DNA from: Limnohabitans sp. INBF002
Lineage (GTDB): Bacteria > Pseudomonadota > Gammaproteobacteria > Burkholderiales > Burkholderiaceae_C
Length of the DNA: 64,000 nt
Direction of reading: 5' to 3'
Assembly (NCBI RefSeq): GCF_027924905.1
Contig: NZ_AP027055.1
Span: forward strand, 2,108,001 to 2,172,000
Positions 18,930 through 28,875 of the stretch are shown piece after piece (positions within the stretch are counted from its first letter, which is position 1; each line of letters begins with the position of its first letter). The notes beneath the pieces were generated by a model. It saw only the letters and a program-made list of their open reading frames with translations. It searched no databases and had not been told where the DNA came from. A program made the position numbers and the translations under genes.

Positions 18930-19120
18930 CACATCAACTCTTCAACAGGTAATTGAGCCACGGCCTGCTCGGCTTTCAATTGATTCAGCACCACGCGGTG
19001 CGCCCAACGCGCTTGCAGCACTTCCAGCGCCAGCAGCAAAGCGGTCACGCCCACGCTGCCCCACACATACACGGCATAGCCGCCCATGGCCCAAAACTGG
19101 CTCCAGCTTTCCCATCTCAT
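18929..19120 (-). CDS. ccmD: Heme exporter accessory protein CcmD
   Basis: A 63-residue single-span protein required to release holo-CcmE from the CcmABC complex. The membrane segment is [20 protein letters not shown] (about residues 15-34), preceded by the typical [10 protein letters not shown]. It overlaps the ends of ccmC and the start of ccmE. Confidence 0.92.
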   Translation of the reverse strand: MRWESWSQFWAMGGYAVYVWGSVGVTALLLALEVLQARWAHRVVLNQLKAEQAVAQLPVEELM

Positions 19121-19860
19121 GGCTTCACCTCATCGAGTTCGTGTACCCAACTGGCATGGCTCTCACGCTGCAAGATGAGGGTACGTACGCGGTACAGCAC
19201 CAGGGCCACGGTGTAAAACCAAAATGCCAAGGCCATCAGCAACATGCTCCACAACATGATTTCAGCCATGCTGGGGGCTTTGGTGAGCGACACCGAGGCA
19301 CCTTGGTGCAAGGTGTTCCACCACTTCACTGAAAAATAAATGATGGGCACGTTGATCGCGCCCACGATGGCAATGAGTGCACCCGCGCGGTCGCTGCGAC
19401 GCGTGTCGTCAATGGCCGACGTCAAAGCGATGTAGCCGAGGTACAAGAAAAACAAAATCAACTCAGACGTGAGGCGCGCATCCCACACCCACCAAGCGCC
19501 CCACATGGGCTTGCCCCAGAGTGCGCCGGTCCACAAGGACAGAAACGCAAACATGGCACCCGTCGGTGCCAAAGCGCGGGTCATCATGCCCGACAGGCGG
19601 GTGTTGAAGGTCAGGCCCAACACACTCCAAAACGCCATGGCCAAGTAAATGACCATCGACATCCAGCTCGCAGGCACATGCACGAAGATGATGCGGTAGC
19701 CCTCGCCTTGCTGGAAGTCGGTGGGCGCCACGGCAAAGCCTAGCCATAGGCCCGCCGCCATCAGCAAGATGGCCAGCACCGCAAACCAAGGCCACGCCTT
19801 GCCCGCTAAACCATAAAAGGTTTGCGGTGCGGCGTAGTGAAACAAGTTTGTTTTTTTCAT
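19117..19860 (-). CDS. ccmC: Heme exporter/heme-handling protein CcmC
   Basis: A 247-residue membrane protein with six segments that loads heme onto CcmE. The WWD domain is WGKPMWGAWWVWDARLTSE, with flanking heme-ligand histidines in IIFVHVPASWMSM and KWWNTLHQG. The start MKKTNLFHY at 19860 overlaps the ccmB stop as ATGA; the longer frame has no homology. Confidence 0.96.
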   Translation of the reverse strand: MKKTNLFHYAAPQTFYGLAGKAWPWFAVLAILLMAAGLWLGFAVAPTDFQQGEGYRIIFVHVPASWMSMVIYLAMAFWSVLGLTFNTRLSGMMTRALAPTGAMFAFLSLWTGALWGKPMWGAWWVWDARLTSELILFFLYLGYIALTSAIDDTRRSDRAGALIAIVGAINVPIIYFSVKWWNTLHQGASVSLTKAPSMAEIMLWSMLLMALAFWFYTVALVLYRVRTLILQRESHASWVHELDEVKP

Positions 19861-20528
19861 TCCAACGCGATCCGTAAAGCCGCTGCACATGCAAACGGGC
19901 TGAAAAAGGCTGCGGGCAAAAGCATGGCCATCAAAATTGAAAAATGCGCCTGTGCGCCCAACCCACTGGCTTGCGCCTCAACTGCGCCAGCACCAAACAC
20001 CAGCACAGGGATGAACAAAGGCAAGACCAACAGCGACAACAACACCCCACCGCCACGCACACCCAAGGTCAATGCGGCACCAATGCCGCCCACCAAAGAC
20101 AAAATTGGCGTGCCCAACAACAGCGCCAAAGTGAGGGTGACCAAGGCATCTGCCGACAGGTCAAATTGCAGCCCTAAAACTGGCGCCAATAATACCAACG
20201 GCACCCCTGAGACGAGCCAGTGCGCCAAGAGTTTGGCACTGATCAGTAAGGGCATTGGCGTGGGCGACAAGGCCATTTGTTCCAGCGTGCCGTCGCGGTA
20301 ATCGGCCTCAAACAAACGCTGCAAAGCCAACATGCTCGACAACAGCGCGCCCACCCACAACACACCCGGGGCCACCAAGCGCAAGGTGTTCAGCTCTGGA
20401 CCAATGCCAAGTGGAAACAAAGCGGCCACCACCACAAAGAAAAACACCGCGGTCAGCACCTCGCTCTTGCGACGCATCGCCAACAGCAAATCGCGCCGCA
20501 ACACGGCCATGAACGCGCCGCCACTCAT
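19857..20528 (-). CDS. ccmB: Heme exporter permease CcmB
   Basis: A 223-residue, six-segment membrane subunit of the CcmAB ABC complex. Family-typical parts are the N-terminal LRRDLLLAMRRKSEVLTAVFFF and LFEADYRDGTLEQMALSP (about residues 84-101). The start at 20528 is chosen because its ATG overlaps the ccmA stop (ATGA), and the family begins at this point. Confidence 0.95.
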   Translation of the reverse strand: MSGGAFMAVLRRDLLLAMRRKSEVLTAVFFFVVVAALFPLGIGPELNTLRLVAPGVLWVGALLSSMLALQRLFEADYRDGTLEQMALSPTPMPLLISAKLLAHWLVSGVPLVLLAPVLGLQFDLSADALVTLTLALLLGTPILSLVGGIGAALTLGVRGGGVLLSLLVLPLFIPVLVFGAGAVEAQASGLGAQAHFSILMAMLLPAAFFSPFACAAALRIALE

Positions 20529-21163
20529 GCCACGCCTCTCAATCGGTAAGTTTGCACATCGACCGACGAGCCGTTGGCACGGGTCAGCGTCACAGGCTGA
20601 TGGCTGGTAAAGAGCACCATGCCGCCGTTGGCCACATGCTCGGCCAACAGGCCACGCAGGCCATCCACTGCTTTCACATCCAAGGCCACAAAAGGTTCGT
20701 CCAACACCCACAGCGGGGCTTGACTGGCCAGCAAACGGGCCAGCGCTGTGCGGCGCTTTTGGCCTTGCGACATCACGCGCAGCGGCAAATGCTCGCGCCC
20801 GCGCAAACCCATGCGGGCCAGAGCCACCATGGCTTGTGGTTCGCTCAAGGTGCGGCCCGACACTGCGGCATCAGACATGAGGTTTTCTAAAGCCGACAGC
20901 TCTTCTTTGAGCGACAAACCGTGGCCCAAATAAAACAAGGATGAATGAAACGCGACGGCATTTTGCTGAATGGTTTTGTCTTGCCAACACACCTCACCCG
21001 CATCGGCGGGTGACAAGCCACAGATGATGCGCAGCAAGCTGGTTTTACCCACGCCGTTGTCGCCTTCGAGGTGCAAGGCTTGGCCCGCTTGCAGGGCAAA
21101 GCTGACGTCGGCAAACAGTGGCTTGTTGCCACGGCTGCAGACAAGGTGTGAGACGCGCAGCAT
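20525..21163 (-). CDS. ccmA: Heme exporter ATP-binding protein CcmA
   Basis: A 212-residue ABC ATPase of the CcmABCD complex; its ATP hydrolysis releases heme-loaded CcmE. Walker A is EGDNGVGKTSLLR (about residues 33-45), the signature is the divergent LRVMSQGQKRRTALARLL typical of CcmA, and Walker B is LWVLDEPFVALD. It is the first dedicated ccm gene and lies 3 bp after the FemAB-like gene. Confidence 0.95.
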   Translation of the reverse strand: MLRVSHLVCSRGNKPLFADVSFALQAGQALHLEGDNGVGKTSLLRIICGLSPADAGEVCWQDKTIQQNAVAFHSSLFYLGHGLSLKEELSALENLMSDAAVSGRTLSEPQAMVALARMGLRGREHLPLRVMSQGQKRRTALARLLASQAPLWVLDEPFVALDVKAVDGLRGLLAEHVANGGMVLFTSHQPVTLTRANGSSVDVQTYRLRGVA

Positions 21164-21166
21164 GGT

Positions 21167-22090
21167 TTAAATGAACGTCCCTGCGCAGGTGAGCACTTGG
21201 CCGCCCGTGCTCATTTTGAAACGCGCAATGCCTGCACTGCGTGTGGTGTTGACACCGCCGAGGTCGAGTTTGCGCACACCGCGCTCGCGCAACTCTTCGA
21301 TGCCTTTCCACAAAATCAAATTGTGGGCATGCAAGTCACGGCCCGCATCGCTGGTCCAACCCACTTGGTAGGTGGCGGCTTCGCCGTGAATCAAAAACAT
21401 CATGCCCGCCACGCGGTCGCGGCCCACGTCGGCGCGCATCGTCAAAATGGTTTTGGTGGGCTGTTGGCGCGAGGGCACGTACAAGTCAAAGAAGTGCAGC
21501 GGCAAACCGTGCAAACCACGTTGCTCGCGTTGCTGCATTTCGGCGTCCAACAGCCAACGGTATTGGCCGGCATTGGTACCCACGCGATGGATGGTGAGCT
21601 CAGAGTTTTCTGCACCGCCCAAGCGGTGACGCCAGCGTTTGTCCAGCTGCGCACGCAGCTCATCCATCGACAGGGTGAGGTCCAGCATCACGGTGCTGTG
21701 CCCTGTCATCACACGACGCCAGCGCGAGAGGCCCAGTTCAGAGCTTTGCGCTTCCAGCGGCGTGAACGCGACCACGCGCAAATTTTTCAAAGGAATGGTT
21801 TGCTTCAACGCTTTGTAAACACGGGCCTTCTCAGCACCCGACAGCGGTTGCAACCACACCGGCCCCAGCGAGCACAGCGCCATGTTGGCCAAACCGCTGG
21901 CCAAACGGCGCACGATGAATTGAGCCAAGGCCACGGGCGCGCCATCTTGTTCGACATAGGCGCGCAACACGCCCACGCCCAGCGTTTTCATGCATGAGCC
22001 ATAGGCCCAGTCTTGCTGCAAGGGGGCAGCAGAAGCGGCATGGTGTGCGTCCCACTCGGGATGGGTCAAGGTGTCCCAGTTGACTTTCAT
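21167..22090 (-). CDS. FemAB-like / GNAT-fold acyltransferase
   Basis: A 307-residue soluble protein of the FemAB/GNAT superfamily. Visible are the N-terminal substrate half and the C-terminal GNAT half with AGMMFLIHGEAATYQVGWTS and RKLDLGGVNTTRSAGIARFK, the latter resembling the FemX-type end with K/R before FK. In Gram-positives the family adds amino acids to lipid II; the betaproteobacterial members are uncharacterised to my knowledge. The start MKVNWDTL at 22090 is preferred. It sits directly upstream of ccmA and is probably the promoter-proximal gene of that operon, although a link to cytochrome c maturation is only positional. Confidence 0.75.
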   Translation of the reverse strand: MKVNWDTLTHPEWDAHHAASAAPLQQDWAYGSCMKTLGVGVLRAYVEQDGAPVALAQFIVRRLASGLANMALCSLGPVWLQPLSGAEKARVYKALKQTIPLKNLRVVAFTPLEAQSSELGLSRWRRVMTGHSTVMLDLTLSMDELRAQLDKRWRHRLGGAENSELTIHRVGTNAGQYRWLLDAEMQQREQRGLHGLPLHFFDLYVPSRQQPTKTILTMRADVGRDRVAGMMFLIHGEAATYQVGWTSDAGRDLHAHNLILWKGIEELRERGVRKLDLGGVNTTRSAGIARFKMSTGGQVLTCAGTFI

Positions 22091-22110
22091 ACGCCTAGAA
22101 TCCTCACACC

Positions 22111-22308
22111 ATGTTGAACAAACTTCGCCTTCGCCGACAAGCCGAGACCGTGATGGGTCATCGCTTGGAAGAACCCCGCCTGACACTGGTGTTTGTGCTG
22201 TGGGTGTTTGTGTACGTGGGTTTGCCCCTGCTGGTCGTCAGCAGCTTGATTGACTTGCTCATTCAGCAAATCACGGGCAACTGCACCGGTTTTTGGTGCT
22301 GGTTTTAA
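22111..22308 (+). CDS. Small single-span membrane protein of unknown function
   Basis: A 65-residue protein with a basic N-terminus (LRLRRQAETVMGHRLEEP), one strong membrane segment (about residues 25-50), and a C-terminal tail with two cysteines and three aromatic residues (NCTGFWCWF). It starts only 20 bp from the divergent FemAB-like gene, so the promoters must overlap the coding ends. Hydrophobic pattern and N-terminal charge (positive inside) support a real gene. Function is unknown. Confidence 0.65.
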   Translation: MLNKLRLRRQAETVMGHRLEEPRLTLVFVLWVFVYVGLPLLVVSSLIDLLIQQITGNCTGFWCWF

Positions 22309-22336
22309 ACAGAGAGCCATCGTTGTTTGCACGGCC

Positions 22337-22771
22337 TTAACGGGGCACGCTGCAAGGCCCTGTGATGTTGATACGCACTTTTTTACCCATGTAGGTGGTG
22401 TCGGTGTAAGCGGTCACCACGATGGTGGCTTGCTCGATGCGAATCTCTGACTCGGCCCCTGTCACCTTGTGCTTGCGAAACGCGCCCATTTCTTTGGGCG
22501 TCGTTAAGTTCTTCCCTGTGAACTCTTCGGTCGCCAAGCTGTTGGCCATCACCAAATAAGGCTCAGGGCCATTCATCTTGAGGAAGATATTTTTGCCCAT
22601 GGATTGAATTTCAATCACCACTTTTTGCGGCTTGATCTTCACGTCTTCCATCGCCGGGATACTGGCTTCCACCTCGCAAGGCATTTTGAAGGTCTGCGCA
22701 AAAGCTGGACTGGCAAACAAGGCTGCGGCAAACAGCGTGGCAGGTACCAAACGGGCGGGATTCATCGTCAT
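22337..22771 (-). CDS. Exported hypothetical protein
   Basis: A 144-residue protein with a clear signal peptide (NPARLVPATLFAAALFAS, cleavage expected after SPAFA). The mature part is beta-rich, with paired cysteines near each end (MPCEVEAS and TGPCSVPR) that may form a disulfide. The start is either 22771 or 22765, both behind GGGAA. It lies head-to-tail after the CLC gene with about 10 bp between them and may be cotranscribed. I do not recognise the family. Confidence 0.7.
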   Translation of the reverse strand: MTMNPARLVPATLFAAALFASPAFAQTFKMPCEVEASIPAMEDVKIKPQKVVIEIQSMGKNIFLKMNGPEPYLVMANSLATEEFTGKNLTTPKEMGAFRKHKVTGAESEIRIEQATIVVTAYTDTTYMGKKVRINITGPCSVPR

Positions 22772-22781
22772 AGTTCCCATT

Positions 22782-24026
22782 CTAAGAAGGCTGAGACGGC
22801 GCATCCGTCTTGCGATGCGCCACCCTTTGCGCGCGGTAAATGCCCGATTGACCCGAGCATACATAGCTCATCACACAGGCCAGCGCGGCAAACACGCCGA
22901 TCTCTGCACCGAACAACTCCATCGCCATCAAAGTCGACGCGATGGGCGTGTTGGCAGCCCCTGCAAACACGGCCACAAAACCCACCGCAGCCAACAGTGC
23001 AAACGGCACATCCAGCAACGGCGCCAAGGCATTGCCCAGTGTGGCGCCAATGTAGAACAAAGGCGTCACTTCGCCACCCTTAAAGCCTGAACCCAGCGAC
23101 GCAATGGTGAACATCATCTTGCCTAAAAAGTCGGTGGGTGCAAGGGGATGGCCGAAAGCCTCCACCATCACCGGAATGCCCAAACCGATGTAACGGTCAA
23201 AGCTACCCCACATCACAACAGCGGCAATCACCGTGCCGCCCAACAAAGGGCGCAGCGGTGCATAGGCAATGCGCTTTTTCATCACCCCACTCAACGCGTG
23301 GGTGCCATCGGCAAACACCTTGCCAGCCAAGCCAAACACGGCACCGGCCACCACCATGGCTACCAGCAGCCATGCCGTGATTTGTGGCACCAAGCCCACT
23401 TCGTATAGCGTGTGTTGCACGCCCCACAGCAAGCCCACTTGGTCAGCCACCACCGCAGCGATCACACAGGGCAGCAAAGCATCGAGGCGCAGGCGACCAA
23501 TGGCCAGCACTTCTAGCGCAAACACAGCACCGGCCAAGGGCGTACCAAAGACGGAGGCAAAACCGGCACTGATACCGGCCATCAACACCATGCGACGGTC
23601 CGTGTGGTTGAGCTTGAAAAAGTGGGTGAGCTGGTCGGCCAGTGCGCCGCCCATTTGCACCGCCGTGCCTTCACGGCCCACCGATGCGCCAAACAAATGA
23701 GAAATCACCGTACCGCCCAACACAAACGGAGCCATGCGCAAAGGCACTACTTTTTGAGGGTCGTGAATTTCGTCAATCAACAAGTTGTTACCCGCCTCGA
23801 CGTGCTGACCAAACTTGAGGTACAACCAGCCCACACAGAAGCCCGCGACGGGCAAGCCCCAAATCAGCCAACGGTTGGCTTCACGGGTCTGGGTCGCCCA
23901 ATCAAGCGAGAAAAGAAACAGGGCTGAGGCAGAGCCTGCCAATCCAGCAACCACCGTCGCCAAAGCCACCCACTTCGCCACGTAGCGCAGGAGGTCTAGC
24001 TTGGAAGATTGCTCAAGATGCGGCAT
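22782..24026 (-). CDS. CLC-family channel/antiporter, probable fluoride exporter (CLC-F/EriC-F type)
   Basis: A 414-residue CLC protein with about ten hydrophobic helices and no CBS domains. In place of the chloride-selective GSGIP it has EAGNNLLIDEIH (residues 78-88), and its external-glutamate motif is GREGTAVQ (117-124, E119) rather than GREGP. As I know the family, these substitutions mark the fluoride/proton antiporter branch. The short length also fits. No fluoride riboswitch is visible upstream, where the tRNA-Ser gene and its terminator lie. The chloride-channel alternative cannot be excluded from sequence alone. Confidence 0.85.
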   Translation of the reverse strand: MPHLEQSSKLDLLRYVAKWVALATVVAGLAGSASALFLFSLDWATQTREANRWLIWGLPVAGFCVGWLYLKFGQHVEAGNNLLIDEIHDPQKVVPLRMAPFVLGGTVISHLFGASVGREGTAVQMGGALADQLTHFFKLNHTDRRMVLMAGISAGFASVFGTPLAGAVFALEVLAIGRLRLDALLPCVIAAVVADQVGLLWGVQHTLYEVGLVPQITAWLLVAMVVAGAVFGLAGKVFADGTHALSGVMKKRIAYAPLRPLLGGTVIAAVVMWGSFDRYIGLGIPVMVEAFGHPLAPTDFLGKMMFTIASLGSGFKGGEVTPLFYIGATLGNALAPLLDVPFALLAAVGFVAVFAGAANTPIASTLMAMELFGAEIGVFAALACVMSYVCSGQSGIYRAQRVAHRKTDAPSQPS

Positions 24027-24058
24027 CTGTCGCCCTGTAAGACTGACAGCCGAATATG

Positions 24059-24089
24059 AAAAAAGCCGTTCGATGACGAACGGCTTTTT
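24059..24089 (-). terminator. Intrinsic terminator downstream of tRNA-Ser
   Basis: The stem AGCCGTTCG / CGAACGGCT with a four-base loop is followed on the minus strand by six T. It separates the tRNA-Ser gene from the CLC gene, which must then have its own promoter in the remaining ~30 bp. Confidence 0.88.
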
Positions 24090-24106
24090 AAGGTGCTTGT
24101 TAGGCT

Positions 24107-24196
24107 TGGCGGAGAAGGAGGGATTCGAACCCTCGGTAGGGTCGCCCCTACGCTTGATTTCGAGTCAAGTACATTCGACCACTCTGCCACTTCTCC
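24107..24196 (-). tRNA. tRNA-Ser (anticodon CGA)
   Basis: A 90-nt class II tRNA. The acceptor stem GGAGAAG/CTTCTCC carries discriminator G and an encoded CCA (24107-24109). The anticodon stem-loop CTTGA-CTCGAAA-TCAAG exposes CGA, which reads UCG. The T-arm GAGGGTTCGAATCCCTC is canonical, and the long variable arm (GTAGGGGCGACCCTAC) is typical of tRNA-Ser. It lies about 550 bp from serS, separated by one lipoprotein gene. Confidence 0.97.
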
Positions 24197-24230
24197 TGAT
24201 TCGGTGTCGTTTGTCGAAGCCGCAATTCTA

Positions 24231-24719
24231 TCAGGGGCGACGTGCGCCAGCGCCGCCCAAAGGCTGCACCACCACACCCGCACCTGCAGATGCACCGCCT
24301 GTGCTGCCCACGGGGCTGACGGTCATGGATGCGAGCGAACCAGAAAACAAACCACTGTCTTCAATCTCAATCGTGGCGGCACGGTCAGCGCGTGTGAACA
24401 CGAGCAGGCTTTTCTTACCGCGTACAGAAGCGATCATGGTCCAACCTTGACGAGGCAGCTGTTCAGCAAAGAAGTTGTAGCTCGCGTTGGCGTCATTTGG
24501 CAGCTCAAACACTGCACGGCCTAACCAGCCCTCACCCACACCAAAGATCAAAGACTCTGGTGTGCGCAGCTTGGTGCCCACGGGCATTGGCATGCGCCCA
24601 AATTGGTCCATGCTGGGGCGCTGGCCATTGTCCGCATTGGTTTGCGATTCATTGGTGCTCGCGCAAGCGCTCAGCAACGCTGTGACCAGCAAAAGAAATA
24701 ATTTTTTCACAGCGTTCAT
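24231..24719 (-). CDS. Small outer-membrane-type lipoprotein
   Basis: A 162-residue lipoprotein with signal sequence KKLFLLLVTALLSAC; the lipobox cysteine is about residue 19, followed by A-S-T rather than Asp, which predicts outer-membrane sorting. The middle region (about 60-130, FGVGEGWLGRAVFELP and SYNFFAEQLPRQGWTM) resembles DUF4810/YmcC-like small folded domains only weakly. The C-terminus is Gly/Ala-rich. Function is unknown. It lies between serS and tRNA-Ser. Confidence 0.72.
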   Translation of the reverse strand: MNAVKKLFLLLVTALLSACASTNESQTNADNGQRPSMDQFGRMPMPVGTKLRTPESLIFGVGEGWLGRAVFELPNDANASYNFFAEQLPRQGWTMIASVRGKKSLLVFTRADRAATIEIEDSGLFSGSLASMTVSPVGSTGGASAGAGVVVQPLGGAGARRP

Positions 24720-24741
24720 TCCTAAAGTTTTGCGAACTGTA

Positions 24742-26070
<1,329 letters not shown>

Positions 26071-26079
26071 TCAGTCCTT

Positions 26080-27018
26080 TTACTTCAGCCCTTTGGGCAG
26101 AGGGAATTTGATGGTTTCTTCCACACCATCGAGGGTTCGTACAGACACGGCGCCCAAGGCGCGCATGCGGGCAATGACTTGTTGCACCAAGATGTCAGGC
26201 GCTGAGGCTCCGGCGGTCAGGCCCACACGGGTCACGCCAGCGAACCATTCTTCTTTGAGTTCGTCGGCGTTGTCGACCATGTAGCTTTGAGCGCCCGAGC
26301 GCTGCGCCACATCGCGCAAACGGTTGCTGTTGGAGCTGGTGGGGCTGCCCACCACGATGACCAACTCGACCTCGTTGCTCAACACTTTCACCGCGTCTTG
26401 GCGGTTTTGGGTGGCGTAGCAAATGTCTTGCATCTTGGGCTTGCGAATGTTGGGAAAGCGCGCCACCACGGCTTCGGTGATGAGGGCCGCATCGTCCACG
26501 CTGAGCGTGGTTTGCGTGACCACGGCCAAGCGCTCGGTTTGCTTCGGGCTGACGTGCGCCACATCGGCCACGTCTTCCACCAAGTAAATGCCATCGAGCA
26601 ACTGGCCCATCGTGCCTTCCACTTCGGGGTGGCCTTTGTGGCCAATCATGATGAACTCGAAGCCTTCTTTGTGCAGCTTGGCCACTTCCACATGCACCTT
26701 GGTCACCAGGGGACAAGTGGCATCAAACACGGTGAAACCGCGTCGTGCAGCCTCTTCTTCCACAGCCTTGGGCACACCGTGAGCGCTGAACACCAACGTG
26801 GCGCCTGCGGGCACATCGGCCAAGTCTTCGATGAAGATGGCGCCACGGTTTTTGAGGTCGGCCACCACAAAGGTGTTATGCACGATCTCGTGGCGCACAT
26901 ACACGGGCGCACCAAACTTTTCGAGGGCACGGTCCACGATGTCGATGGCGCGGTCCACGCCTGCGCAAAAGCCACGGGGTGCGGCGAGTACGATTTCTTG
27001 CAAGCTGTTGTTGCTCAT
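26080..27018 (-). CDS. ispH: 4-hydroxy-3-methylbut-2-enyl diphosphate reductase IspH
   Basis: A 312-residue Fe-S enzyme of the last MEP-pathway step, converting HMBPP to IPP and DMAPP. The three cluster cysteines are C18 (APRGFCAGV), C102 (FDATCPLV) and C200 ([10 protein letters not shown]), and the substrate motif [11 protein letters not shown] is present. It lies 6 bp after fkpB, the same fkpB-ispH pairing as in E. coli. Confidence 0.97.
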   Translation of the reverse strand: MSNNSLQEIVLAAPRGFCAGVDRAIDIVDRALEKFGAPVYVRHEIVHNTFVVADLKNRGAIFIEDLADVPAGATLVFSAHGVPKAVEEEAARRGFTVFDATCPLVTKVHVEVAKLHKEGFEFIMIGHKGHPEVEGTMGQLLDGIYLVEDVADVAHVSPKQTERLAVVTQTTLSVDDAALITEAVVARFPNIRKPKMQDICYATQNRQDAVKVLSNEVELVIVVGSPTSSNSNRLRDVAQRSGAQSYMVDNADELKEEWFAGVTRVGLTAGASAPDILVQQVIARMRALGAVSVRTLDGVEETIKFPLPKGLK

Positions 27019-27024
27019 GGCGAT

Positions 27025-27483
27025 TTACAAAATACCAATGACGTGAACTTCAAACGTCACGGGCTGATTGGCCAAAGGATGGTTGAAGTCAAACAGCACT
27101 TGGTCGTCGGTCACTTGTTGTACCGCGCCCGCAAACGAGCCTTGGCCGGTGGGCGCAGGAAACTGCACCACATCGCCCACGTTGTATTGCTCATCGGGGT
27201 CGCCAAATTCTTTGAGCAAACTCTTGCTCACCCATTGCTGCATGTCGGGGTTGCGCTCACCAAAGGCCAAGCCAGCGGCTAGCTCAAACGTGGTACGCGT
27301 GCCTTCTTCGAGCCCCATCAAACGCTGCTCCAACGCGGGCGACAACTCACCCGAACCCAGCGAGAGCGTGGCGGGTTTGTCATTGAACGTATTGATGACG
27401 TCGCCTTGCGGTCCCGAAAGCCGATAGTGCAGCGTTAAAAAAGAGGCGGGGCCGATGGTAGGGTGAGCGTTGGATGCAGTCAT
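27025..27483 (-). CDS. fkpB: FKBP-type peptidyl-prolyl isomerase (SlpA/FkpB)
   Basis: A 152-residue cytoplasmic FKBP prolyl isomerase of the SlyD/SlpA class. The FKBP strand LTLHYRL and the flap-domain part LALGSGELSPALEQ-like segment with LMGLEEG are present, then the inserted flap and the C-terminal VTFEVHVIGI. No metal-binding His-rich tail is present, which argues for SlpA rather than SlyD. The start MTASNAHP at 27483 is preferred because the longer frame reads through the divergent radC promoter. Confidence 0.92.
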   Translation of the reverse strand: MTASNAHPTIGPASFLTLHYRLSGPQGDVINTFNDKPATLSLGSGELSPALEQRLMGLEEGTRTTFELAAGLAFGERNPDMQQWVSKSLLKEFGDPDEQYNVGDVVQFPAPTGQGSFAGAVQQVTDDQVLFDFNHPLANQPVTFEVHVIGIL

Positions 27484-27526
27484 AGGACTCTCTGTGTTGA
27501 ACCGTCTATTGTAGAAAGCTCTCGCT

Positions 27527-28225
27527 ATGGACCGAATGCCCGAACCAATGACCATTGCGCAGCTCCCTGCCGAGATGCGCCCCCGCGAAAAGCTGCTCAA
27601 ACACGGGGCCTCGGCGCTGACCGACACCGAGCTGCTGGCCTTGTTTTTACGCACGGGCATCAAAGGGAAAAACGTGTTTGTGATGGCCCAAGAACTGCTA
27701 GAGCGCTTCAAGGGCTTTGCCGGGCTGATCCACGCCAGCGCCGCTGAACTCAAAACCTTCAAAGGCATGGGCGGCGACGCCAAACGCTCGCAACTGGTGG
27801 CCGTGCTGGAAATGGCCCGCCGCGCCCTGACCCAACAATTAACTGAAACCACGGTGATGAATTCACCCAATGCGGTGAAACAATACCTCCAACTCGAACT
27901 CGCCCAACTCAAACACGAGGTCTTTGCCGTTTTGTTTCTTGACGCTCACAACCGCCTGCTGTCGTACCAGCCCATGTTTCGCGGCTCGCTGTCGCAAACC
28001 ATGGTCTACCCGCGCGAAGTCGCCAAGACCGCCTTGGCCTTGGGCGCCGATGGCGTGGTGTTGGCCCACAACCACCCAGGCGGCACCGTCAAACCCTCGC
28101 AAGCTGACATGAAACTCACCCGCACCCTGCAAGAAGCACTGGCCCTGATTGACGTGACCGTGCGCGACCACATCATCGTGGCTCAGGGCAAATATTTGTC
28201 GATGGCCGAAGAGGGGTTGCTGTGA
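27527..28225 (+). CDS. radC: RadC-family JAB-domain protein
   Basis: A 232-residue protein with an N-terminal helix-hairpin-helix domain (RPREKLLKHGASALTDTELL, about residues 18-37) and a C-terminal JAB/MPN-like metalloprotease-type domain with HNHPGGTVKPSQAD (H181, H183, D194). Although named for DNA repair, its biochemical role is not established. Starts at 27527, 27536 and 27548 are all possible. It overlaps the next gene by 4 bp. Confidence 0.93.
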   Translation: MDRMPEPMTIAQLPAEMRPREKLLKHGASALTDTELLALFLRTGIKGKNVFVMAQELLERFKGFAGLIHASAAELKTFKGMGGDAKRSQLVAVLEMARRALTQQLTETTVMNSPNAVKQYLQLELAQLKHEVFAVLFLDAHNRLLSYQPMFRGSLSQTMVYPREVAKTALALGADGVVLAHNHPGGTVKPSQADMKLTRTLQEALALIDVTVRDHIIVAQGKYLSMAEEGLL

Positions 28226-28863
28226 AAGCCAAATCGCTGCAAGACTTGGGCGCTATCCGCAAACAGGTGAACGACGCAGCGTTGGCTGCCGCCGCGGCCG
28301 AAGAAGCACGCCGTGAAGCGGCACGTCGCGCCGAAGCTGAGCGCAATTTATTCACCACCGCAATTGGCAACGTGAACCCGATTGCCGCCAAAGCGCGCGT
28401 ATTCATCACACCACAACGCCCAGCAGCCCGCCCTCTGCAGCAAGAGCTAGACGACCAAGCCGCGCTGCTGGAAAGCATGAGCGACGAGTTCGATGTGAGC
28501 ACATTGCTGGATGTGGATGACCAACTGAGTTTCCGACGGCCCGGCATCGGCACGGACGTGACACGCAAACTTCGCAAAGGCGAGTGGAGCCTGCAGGGCC
28601 AGCTTGACCTGCATGGCCTACGCACTGACGAAGCACGCGAAGCCCTCGGCCAATTTGTGCGCGACGCCAAACGCATGGGCTGGCGATGCGTGCGCGTGGT
28701 GCACGGCAAAGGCTTGGGCTCACCCGGCAAAGAACCCGTGCTCAAGAGCAAAGTGCAGCGCTGGTTGGTGCAAAAAAACGAGGTACTGGCCTTTGTGCAG
28801 GCCAAGCCTTCGGATGGGGGCGCGGGGGCGTTGGTGGTGTTGCTGGGACCGAGCAACGTTTAA
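28222..28863 (+). CDS. Smr-domain protein
   Basis: A 213-residue protein. The N-terminal half is Ala/Glu/Arg-rich and probably helical (AAAAEEARREAARRAEAER). The C-terminal Smr (small MutS-related) domain has LDLHGLRTDEAREAL (about residues 131-145) and the VHGKGLGSPGKEPVLKSKV loop (about 160-178). Smr domains are DNA or RNA endonucleases. The GTG start overlaps the radC stop, indicating coupled translation. Confidence 0.92.
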   Translation: MKAKSLQDLGAIRKQVNDAALAAAAAEEARREAARRAEAERNLFTTAIGNVNPIAAKARVFITPQRPAARPLQQELDDQAALLESMSDEFDVSTLLDVDDQLSFRRPGIGTDVTRKLRKGEWSLQGQLDLHGLRTDEAREALGQFVRDAKRMGWRCVRVVHGKGLGSPGKEPVLKSKVQRWLVQKNEVLAFVQAKPSDGGAGALVVLLGPSNV

Positions 28864-28875
28864 AGAAACAAGGGC

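Noticed and set aside
24027..24230. Fluoride (crcB) riboswitch upstream of the CLC-F-like gene
   Set aside because: I see only a terminator and tRNA-Ser; the conserved GG-rich pseudoknot pattern is not evident.
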